Below, piece after piece: positions 6,739 to 12,501 of a stretch of 12,501 nucleotides of DNA. The notes beneath the pieces are model-generated. The model worked only from the letters and a program-made list of their open reading frames with translations. It did not search any database and was not told the origin of the DNA. The DNA lies in assembly GCA_030431355.1 (NCBI GenBank), contig JAUIJG010000134.1:1-12501 (forward strand). The letters are read 5' to 3'. The translations under genes were made by a program, and so were the position numbers. Every line of letters begins with the position of its first letter. Position 1 is the stretch's first letter. The stretch comes from a bacterium. Its GTDB lineage: Bacteria > Cyanobacteriota > Vampirovibrionia > Obscuribacterales > Obscuribacteraceae.

Positions 6739-6816
6739 TGCTGCTTTCGGCATTGATAGCGTCGGCGCTAGAAACAAAAGAACTAAAAATACAGATTACG
6801 TAAACGGGGTAATTAA

Positions 6817-9800
6817 ATGGTCTATTTCGATTCCACCGGCATCACTCCCTCTTCTCAAAGCTTCCAAGAAAAAGACGCTTGCGGAGTTGGCTTCATTTAT
6901 AGAAAAGAAGCCAGCCATGCTTGTATTTTTGACGCCATGGAAGCGCTGGCGAAAGTCGAACACCGGGGAGCGTGCGCAGCGGACGGAATCACCGGAGACG
7001 GCGCCGGCATCATGGCAGAGATACCCAGAACACTTCTCAAAGATGATGGCTTCGACATCACGGAATCCGATGCGGTAGGTGTGGTTTTCTTACCCCGTGA
7101 ATTGACCAAGCAGTGCAAAGAGGTTTTCGAGGAGATAATAATCTCCTACGGCTTTTCCATAAAAGGCTGGCGCAGCGTTCCCACCCGGTCGGAGGTGTTG
7201 GGACCGATTGCGAAGATGAGTTATCCCAGCATTCAGCAAGTTGTCCTGACCCCGGACACAGGCATAAGCGAAGACGAAGCGGAGATAAGACTCTATATAG
7301 CCCGTCAAAAGATAACCAATTCCATCTACGACGAATTTCACTGCGAAGACGATTTCTACATTGCTTCGCTCTCCACCCGCACCATTGTCTATAAGGCGCT
7401 TACCAGCAGCCTCGGTCTGAGGCATTTCTACAAAGACCTGACCGACGAAAGGTATCATTCGCGCTGGGCCGTCTTTCATAGACGATTCTCAACCAACACG
7501 CAGTCGCGTTGGAAACTGGCTCAACCCTTTCGTTTCATCGCCCATAACGGTGAAATCAATACCATCAACGGTAATATCAACTGGCTCAAGGCAAGACTGA
7601 GTGTTCAAAAGAACCTATCCGGCGAAGATGAAACCTACAGGGTAAACCCGGACTGGGCCGGCTCCGACTCCAGTGTTCTGGACTATGCCCTGGAGATGGT
7701 TCTACAGGAAGGAGATACACCGGAAGCCGCTTTGATGAAGCTCATTCCTGAAGCATACGAAAACGAAACCTATCTCAAAAACCACCCTGAGATTCTACAT
7801 TTTTATGAATACTTTGCCAGCATCCAGGAGCCCTGGGACGGCCCGGCACTAATCGTATACAGTGACGGCAAGACCCTGGGAGCAACCCTGGACAGAAATG
7901 GTTTGCGACCGGCCCGCTACACCCTCTATGAAGACGGAACGGTAATGCTTTGCTCCGAAGCAGGCATGAGCGTATCCAATGAAGGAAGAGTGATGGAAAG
8001 GGACCGGCTCGGTCCGGGAGACATGATCTCCCTCGAGATTGATAGCGGAATCGTCAGAAAGAATATCGAAATCAAACAAAGAGTGGCCGCCACCCAGCCC
8101 TACGGACAGTGGCTGCTCCAGCAAAGAAGAGCCCTGGCCGAATCGGCCATGGAAGAGGGCGAAACCCTAGAAGAAAAAGATATTTTGACGCTTCAGAGGG
8201 CAAGTGGATTTGGTCGAGAAGATATAGAGAAAACAATCGCCGCCATGGTGCTGACCGAAAAAGAGCCGATTCTCTCCATGGGTGATGATACCCCCCTGGC
8301 GGTTCTATCCGGCAAACCGAGAACCATATACGACTACTTCAAGCAAAAATTCGCACAAGTCACCAATCCACCAATAGATCCGATCAGGGAGAGGGTGGTA
8401 ATGTCCCTGGAAAGTCATCTGGGGCCGAAGCCCAAAGTCCTGGTACCTGATTCGGTATCAGCCCAGACGCTATTACTTCCCTCACCGGTATTGAACGAAG
8501 GAGAGCTTGCCTTTATCTATACCCTTGATCATCCTCTGAAAGCGACCCGGATCTCGACGGTGTTTGAAGAGAGTGTCGGTTTGAAGGAAGCTATAGAAGA
8601 GCTGTGCAAGCATGTCAGAGAAGAAGTTAAATTCGGTTGCTCCATAGTCGTGCTCAGCGACAGACAGGCAAATTTACGCAATCCTGTCATACCGCCGATG
8701 ATGGCGGCAGGGGCGATACACCACGATCTGATCAAGCATGGACTGAGACTAAACACCTCTATCGTTCTTGAAACAGCTCAATGTTGGACCAGCCACCACA
8801 TGGCCTGTCTACTTGCCGTGGGAGCCCAGGCGGTCTGTCCATACCTTGCCTTTGAAAGCGTCCGTCACTGGTATCAATCGGAGAAGACCGCTAAAAATCT
8901 GGAAAAGGCAAATGAGCTTGACGAAAAAGAGATTTTCGGAACCCTACTGGAGGGTTACAAAAATCTTGATGGAGCAGCAGCACTGGAGCGCTATCGGGTA
9001 GCCCTGGAACACGGAATTCTCAAGATCATATCCAAGATGGGAGTCTCCAAAGTATCAAGCTACATAGGAGCCCAGATTCTGGAATGCCTTGGTCTGGGAA
9101 GCGAAGTAATCGACCTTTGTTTCCCCGGTGTGCACTCACCGGTGGGCGGTCTCGATTTCCAGGAAGTGCAGAGGGAGATAGTAAGACAATTTGAAGGCGC
9201 CGCCAGAGAAGACGGCAAACTTGCCGACCATGGACAGCTGAAAAACATTCCAACAGGAGAATACCATCGCAACAATCCGGAGCTGGTCAAAGCGCTACAC
9301 AAAGCCCTGGCTCTAAAGGATAAAGATGTAAAAGAAGAAGAGAAGAAAAAGCAATTTGAAATTTACAGCTCCTTAGTTGATAGTCAACCGCAAACAGCTC
9401 TAAGAGAATTGCTGAGGATCAAATCGGACAGAGAACCGATAAGTCTTTCGGAAGTTGAGCCGGAAGAAGCTATTCTCTCTAGATTTCTTACCGGTGGTAT
9501 GTCCCTTGGTGCCCTCAGCAAAGAGTCCCACGAGGCCCTGGCCATAGCGATGAACCGCCTTGGAGCCCGTTCCAACTCGGGCGAGGGTGGAGAAGATCCA
9601 CTTCGTAACAGGCCTATAAGAGTCAAGGATGACGGCACCAGCGATGACTTCCCCGGTCTCAAAAACCTGAAAGAAGGAGACCACGCCTTATCGAAAATTC
9701 GCCAGGTGGCGTCCGGAAGGTTCGGAGTGACCCCGGAATATCTGGTCACGGCTGAGCAACTGGAGATAAAAGTCGCCCAGGGAGCCAAACCAGGAGAAGG

Positions 9801-11448
9801 CGGGCAACTTCCCAGCCACAAAGTCTCCGAATATATCGCGGGATTGAGAAGAACCAAACCCGGGGTCTCCCTGATTTCGCCCCCTCCCCATCACGACATC
9901 TATTCTATAGAAGACCTGGCCCAGCTTATCTACGATCTCAAATCGGTGAATACCGAAGCGGACGTGTCGGTCAAACTTGTTTCGGAACACGGTATAGGCA
10001 CCATCGCCACCGGGGTGGCGAAAGCCAATGCCGACATCATCCACGTGTCGGGCCATGACGGTGGCACCGGGGCAGCACCACTAAGCTCAATCAAAAACGC
10101 CGGTATGCCCTGGGAGTTAGGTCTCACCGAAACCCACTCCACCCTGGTGGAAAGAGGACTGAGAAACCGAGTCAGACTGAGGGTTGATGGCGGCATACGC
10201 ACCGGACTCGATATTATAAAAGCATCCATGATGGGAGCCAATGAATTCGCCTTCGGCACCATTGCCCTTCTCTCCCAGGGATGCATAATGGCTCGGGTAT
10301 GCCACACGAACAATTGCCCGGTGGGGATCGCCACCCAGAAAGAGAAGCTCCGGGAAAGGTTTAGCGGGGACCCACAATCGGTGGTGGACTTCTTTAAATT
10401 TCTGGCGGCGGAAGTTCGATACTTACTGGCGAATTTGGGATACAGCACCCTGGCGGAGCTGACCGGTCGGGTGGACCTTTTTGAAGTGGCCGACGTGACC
10501 TCGGTTCCCAAAACCAAAAATTTGGAGCTGGAAAACTTTTTCAAACCGAGAGGTCCGTCCAAATTCTGCGGCATTCTGGAAAAACCGGCAGAAGAACCGA
10601 GCTTAAACGAAAGATTGGCTACGAATCAAGCCCTTCTCGAAGCGGTGGCAAATCATGGAACCTCCGTTCAAGACTGGGAGATTCACAACACCGACAGAAC
10701 AGTGGGTGCGACCCTCGCTGGTATGATCGCTCGCAAGCATGGGGACCATGGCTTTGGAGGTCAGATTGTTCTCAACTTCTCCGGAGTAGCCGGTCAGAGT
10801 TTTGGTGCCTTCAACATACAAAATGTGAGGCTCAATCTGGAAGGCGCAGCCAATGATTACGTGGGCAAAGGAATGTCCGGTGGCGAAATAACCATTCGCT
10901 CGAATCTGGGTGGAGATTTCTCCGATGTCCTGGTGGGCAACACCGCCTTATATGGTGCCACTGGAGGTCGACTCTTTGTCCAGGGAAGAGCGGGAGAAAG
11001 ATTTGCCGTGCGCAACTCTCGCGCGGTGGCTGTGGTGGAAGGCACCGGAGACCACACCTGTGAGTATATGACAGGCGGTCTTGTTCTAGTATTAGGAAAG
11101 GTAGGGCGCAATTTTGGAGCAGGCATGACCGGCGGACTTGCCCTTGTCCTCGATGAAGACGGCTCATTCGCCGCGCGCTTCGGACCGGATACGGATAAAG
11201 TCTTGATGCGCCTCACAAGAGAGAGTGAAGCTGAAATTCTCAATCTGTTGGAAGATCACCGAAGATTGACGAATAGCAAAGTTGCTGCACAGATATTAGA
11301 GAGTTGGCAACAGGTCAAAGAACAATTTGTTCTGGTCGTGCCCCAGAGCGAACTGCAGAGTGAACTCGCTTCAAAGAGTAGACCGTTCGCGCCGGTGAGA
11401 CCTGGAACAAACGAAGCGGTGATCGGTCCCATAGCCGGCACAGCCTGA
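6817..11448 (+). CDS. gltS: Ferredoxin-dependent glutamate synthase (Fd-GOGAT)
   Basis: A 1543-residue enzyme making two glutamates from glutamine and 2-oxoglutarate, the second step of the GS-GOGAT route of ammonium assimilation in the cytoplasm. The class II amidotransferase domain starts at nucleophile C22 (DACGVGF), leaving a 21-residue propeptide to be cleaved; HNGEIN at 243-248 binds glutamine. The central domain follows, then the FMN/synthase domain with PGEGGQLP (992-999) and HDGGTG (1080-1085). The 3Fe-4S cysteines are C1156, C1162 and C1167 in CIMARVCHTNNCPVG. A GXGXG beta-helix covers about 1300-1480. After SNSGEGGEDP (919-928) there is an insertion of roughly 25-30 residues before IRQVASGRFGV (961-971). 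This is where cyanobacterial and plastid enzymes carry the ferredoxin loop and NADPH-type GltB is shorter. No gltD lies adjacent, which agrees with ferredoxin as donor; an NADPH type with gltD elsewhere is the alternative. S1000 replaces a usual glycine. The start has only a weak GGGG purine run. Confidence 0.93.
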   Translation: MVYFDSTGITPSSQSFQEKDACGVGFIYRKEASHACIFDAMEALAKVEHRGACAADGITGDGAGIMAEIPRTLLKDDGFDITESDAVGVVFLPRELTKQCKEVFEEIIISYGFSIKGWRSVPTRSEVLGPIAKMSYPSIQQVVLTPDTGISEDEAEIRLYIARQKITNSIYDEFHCEDDFYIASLSTRTIVYKALTSSLGLRHFYKDLTDERYHSRWAVFHRRFSTNTQSRWKLAQPFRFIAHNGEINTINGNINWLKARLSVQKNLSGEDETYRVNPDWAGSDSSVLDYALEMVLQEGDTPEAALMKLIPEAYENETYLKNHPEILHFYEYFASIQEPWDGPALIVYSDGKTLGATLDRNGLRPARYTLYEDGTVMLCSEAGMSVSNEGRVMERDRLGPGDMISLEIDSGIVRKNIEIKQRVAATQPYGQWLLQQRRALAESAMEEGETLEEKDILTLQRASGFGREDIEKTIAAMVLTEKEPILSMGDDTPLAVLSGKPRTIYDYFKQKFAQVTNPPIDPIRERVVMSLESHLGPKPKVLVPDSVSAQTLLLPSPVLNEGELAFIYTLDHPLKATRISTVFEESVGLKEAIEELCKHVREEVKFGCSIVVLSDRQANLRNPVIPPMMAAGAIHHDLIKHGLRLNTSIVLETAQCWTSHHMACLLAVGAQAVCPYLAFESVRHWYQSEKTAKNLEKANELDEKEIFGTLLEGYKNLDGAAALERYRVALEHGILKIISKMGVSKVSSYIGAQILECLGLGSEVIDLCFPGVHSPVGGLDFQEVQREIVRQFEGAAREDGKLADHGQLKNIPTGEYHRNNPELVKALHKALALKDKDVKEEEKKKQFEIYSSLVDSQPQTALRELLRIKSDREPISLSEVEPEEAILSRFLTGGMSLGALSKESHEALAIAMNRLGARSNSGEGGEDPLRNRPIRVKDDGTSDDFPGLKNLKEGDHALSKIRQVASGRFGVTPEYLVTAEQLEIKVAQGAKPGEGGQLPSHKVSEYIAGLRRTKPGVSLISPPPHHDIYSIEDLAQLIYDLKSVNTEADVSVKLVSEHGIGTIATGVAKANADIIHVSGHDGGTGAAPLSSIKNAGMPWELGLTETHSTLVERGLRNRVRLRVDGGIRTGLDIIKASMMGANEFAFGTIALLSQGCIMARVCHTNNCPVGIATQKEKLRERFSGDPQSVVDFFKFLAAEVRYLLANLGYSTLAELTGRVDLFEVADVTSVPKTKNLELENFFKPRGPSKFCGILEKPAEEPSLNERLATNQALLEAVANHGTSVQDWEIHNTDRTVGATLAGMIARKHGDHGFGGQIVLNFSGVAGQSFGAFNIQNVRLNLEGAANDYVGKGMSGGEITIRSNLGGDFSDVLVGNTALYGATGGRLFVQGRAGERFAVRNSRAVAVVEGTGDHTCEYMTGGLVLVLGKVGRNFGAGMTGGLALVLDEDGSFAARFGPDTDKVLMRLTRESEAEILNLLEDHRRLTNSKVAAQILESWQQVKEQFVLVVPQSELQSELASKSRPFAPVRPGTNEAVIGPIAGTA

Positions 11449-11464
11449 AGAGAGAATTGACAAT

Positions 11465-12142
11465 TTAGCGCGGCATATCTGAGCCGATTATTTTGCCGTC
11501 TTTCAGGCGAATAACTCGTCGGGCGTATGAAGCTACTTCTTGGTCATGGGTGACTAAGATAACTGTCAGACCATTGCGGTGCATCTCTTCAAGCAGGATC
11601 ATTATCTCACCGGATGTGGTGCTATCAAGAGCCCCGGTGGGTTCATCGGCAAGCAGTATCTGGGGGGAGTTCACCAGGGCTCTTGCTATGGATACCCGCT
11701 GCTGCTGCCCGCCGGACAATTCGCTGGGTCGGTGCTTGATGCGATCGCCAAGACCCACCATCTCCAGATACTTTCTTGCTCTCTCCTCTCGCTCGATCTT
11801 ATCTACAGCGGCGTAAACCAGGGGCAACATTACATTCTCCAGGGCTGTCATCTTCGAGAGCAAATTGAACTGCTGAAAAACAAATCCGATCTTTCTATTT
11901 CTTACTCCGGCAAGCTCATCATCGCTATAGTTTTGAACTTCCAACCCATCGAGGGAATAGACCCCGGAAGTGGGATTATCCAGGCAACCGATCACGTTCA
12001 TGAGGGTCGACTTACCGGATCCGGATGCCCCCATTATGGCAACAAACTCTCCGGAAGCGATGTCCAGACTGACTTCATTGAGGGCATGTACCGGCTGAAA
12101 ATCCAGGTCATAGGTGCGGCTAACTCTTCGCAATTGAATCAT
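11465..12142 (-). CDS. ABC exporter ATP-binding protein, MacB/LolD type
   Basis: A 225-residue ATPase of the family that powers FtsX-like permeases (LolD, MacB N-domain, FtsE, YknY). Visible motifs are Walker A GASGSGKST (38-46), Q-loop Q90, signature LSGGQQQ (142-148), Walker B ILLADE with catalytic E167, D-loop GALD (170-173) and the switch histidine H199 in VTHD. The length is typical of a stand-alone subunit. It should dimerise on the cytoplasmic face of the permease encoded just upstream and drive export or mechanical work on a lipoprotein, peptide or drug; the substrate is not readable. The ATG at 12142 follows a strong Shine-Dalgarno site that overlaps the permease stop codon, so translation is probably coupled. 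The 3' end is 16 bp from the end of the convergent glutamate synthase gene. Confidence 0.95.
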   Translation of the reverse strand: MIQLRRVSRTYDLDFQPVHALNEVSLDIASGEFVAIMGASGSGKSTLMNVIGCLDNPTSGVYSLDGLEVQNYSDDELAGVRNRKIGFVFQQFNLLSKMTALENVMLPLVYAAVDKIEREERARKYLEMVGLGDRIKHRPSELSGGQQQRVSIARALVNSPQILLADEPTGALDSTTSGEIMILLEEMHRNGLTVILVTHDQEVASYARRVIRLKDGKIIGSDMPR

Positions 12143-12152
12143 AATTATGCCA

Positions 12153-12159
12153 CCCCCTC
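12153..12159 (-). promoter_or_regulatory. Shine-Dalgarno overlapping the permease stop
   Basis: GAGGGGG on the minus strand overlaps the TGA (12158-12160) of the upstream permease gene and lies 10 nt before the ATPase ATG at 12142. This arrangement favours translational coupling and equal subunit supply. Confidence 0.65.
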
Positions 12160-12501
12160 ACTCGCTTCTCAAAGCATCAATCGGGTTCATGCGGGCAGCC
12201 CTTCTAGCAGGATAGATGCCGAAGAACAATCCCACCAGGATTGATACCATGAAGGATAAAATAATCGACCAGGGGGTAACCACGGTCTTGAACTGCATAA
12301 CGAAAGATAGACCATGGGCGCCAAGTAGGCCCAACAGAATCCCGACCATTCCACCGGAAAAGGAAAGCACGGTGGCTTCAACCACAAACTGAGACATAAT
12401 GTCTCCCGTTCTTGCTCCGATTGCTTTTCTGATGCCGATCTCCCGGGTGCGCTCGGTGACCGAGACGAGCATGATATTCATAATCCCGATTCCACCCACA
12501 A
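12158..12501 (-). CDS. ABC transporter permease, MacB/FtsX family (N-terminal part outside window)
   Basis: The frame is open to the window edge, so only the last 114 or so residues are visible. They are the classic C-terminal end of a MacB-type permease: [14 protein letters not shown], then [15 protein letters not shown], two membrane helices (about visible residues 42-66 and 78-96), and the ending [18 protein letters not shown]. The upstream part should contain the first membrane helix and the large extracytoplasmic domain. With the adjacent ATPase it forms a tripartite-pump or lipoprotein-type ABC exporter. The permease gene comes first here; in many such operons the ATPase gene or a membrane-fusion gene leads. 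A fusion-protein gene, if any, would be beyond the window. Confidence 0.95.
   Translation of the reverse strand, partial: VGGIGIMNIMLVSVTERTREIGIRKAIGARTGDIMSQFVVEATVLSFSGGMVGILLGLLGAHGLSFVMQFKTVVTPWSIILSFMVSILVGLFFGIYPARRAARMNPIDALRSE

Larger units (their letters stand above)
6187..6816. other. 630-bp intergenic region with several inverted repeats
   Basis: This AT-rich stretch separates the divergent 451-aa gene and the glutamate synthase gene. I find no gene in it: two short overlapping minus-strand frames (6111-6326, 6223-6408) lack ribosome-binding sites and family resemblance. It holds a hairpin at 6303-6316, an 18-bp dyad at 6397-6414, a 5-bp inverted repeat CCGGC/GCCGG (6573-6577 with 6593-6597), a two-way hairpin set at 6694-6738, a 5-bp stem at 6757-6770 (TAGCG, loop TCGG, CGCTA) and an 8-bp palindrome TTACGTAA at 6796-6803. 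Both flanking promoters should lie here, but no element pair matches the consensus well. Confidence 0.8.

Noticed and set aside
6730..6758. Promoter with TTGACT before glutamate synthase
   Set aside because: The -35 is good, but the best -10 at 16-19 bp spacing matches only about 3 of 6 positions.
6796..6803. TTACGTAA palindrome just before the glutamate synthase start
   Set aside because: Only 8 bp, a length expected by chance; listed in the intergenic entry but not claimed as an operator.
6187..6816. NtcA box (GTA-N8-TAC) upstream of glutamate synthase
   Set aside because: I checked the GTA triplets I could find on the + strand of this stretch and none has TAC 8 nt later.
6600..6816. Known glutamine riboswitch (glnA RNA) or T-box
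   Set aside because: No recognisable core sequence of either was seen, and no terminator follows the hairpins.
9930..10574. 214-aa minus-strand frame
   Set aside because: It is antisense to the 3Fe-4S and FMN part of glutamate synthase, which is unmistakably coding on the + strand.
1..12501. CRISPR array, phage, insertion sequence, toxin-antitoxin or defence system
   Set aside because: No repeat-spacer pattern, transposase, integrase, terminal inverted repeats or recognised defence genes were seen.

Overview
The window has about mid-range GC and reads as an ordinary, densely packed bacterial chromosome. It carries seven complete genes and two that run off the window edges. I see no tRNA, rRNA, CRISPR array, insertion sequence or phage gene. 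Two features hint at a cyanobacteria-related lineage, possibly a non-photosynthetic one such as Vampirovibrionia/Obscuribacterales. These are a ferredoxin-type glutamate synthase with no gltD beside it, and several TPR proteins including a Ser/Thr kinase with a TPR tail. This placement is inference, not proof.

Layout. Positions 1-1095 (+) hold the C-terminal part of a membrane-anchored Ser/Thr protein kinase with TPR-like repeats outside the membrane. It meets, tail to tail with a 2-bp gap, an ATP-grasp ligase (1098-2258, -). Upstream of that on the same strand are a 130-aa protein with one HEAT/LRV-like repeat (2407-2799, -) and a secreted TPR protein (2983-4347, -). Good sigma-70-like promoters sit before the ATP-grasp gene and before the 130-aa gene. 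A 99-bp divergent spacer carrying two copies of a 14-bp direct repeat separates the TPR gene from a 123-aa acidic protein of unknown function (4447-4818, +). That gene converges on a 451-aa protein of unknown function (4831-6186, -).

A 630-bp gene-free stretch (6187-6816) with several inverted repeats lies between the 451-aa gene and the large glutamate synthase gene (6817-11448, +). The synthase has every expected domain: class II glutamine amidotransferase with a propeptide, FMN and 3Fe-4S synthase domain, ferredoxin loop and GXGXG beta-helix. Its leader contains two hairpins that cannot form together, which could be a regulatory switch. The synthase converges, 16 bp apart, on a MacB/LolD-type ABC exporter operon (11465-12501, -), in which the permease gene (cut by the window end) precedes the ATPase gene.

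How the genes relate. The ABC pair clearly works as one transporter, and the glutamate synthase feeds core nitrogen assimilation. The genes from 1 to 6186 show no shared pathway. Several are uncharacterised and may be lineage-specific envelope or signalling proteins. I did not find a convincing new multi-gene system. The best candidates for novelty are the glutamate synthase leader, the 50-bp-spaced direct repeat and the unknown protein families.
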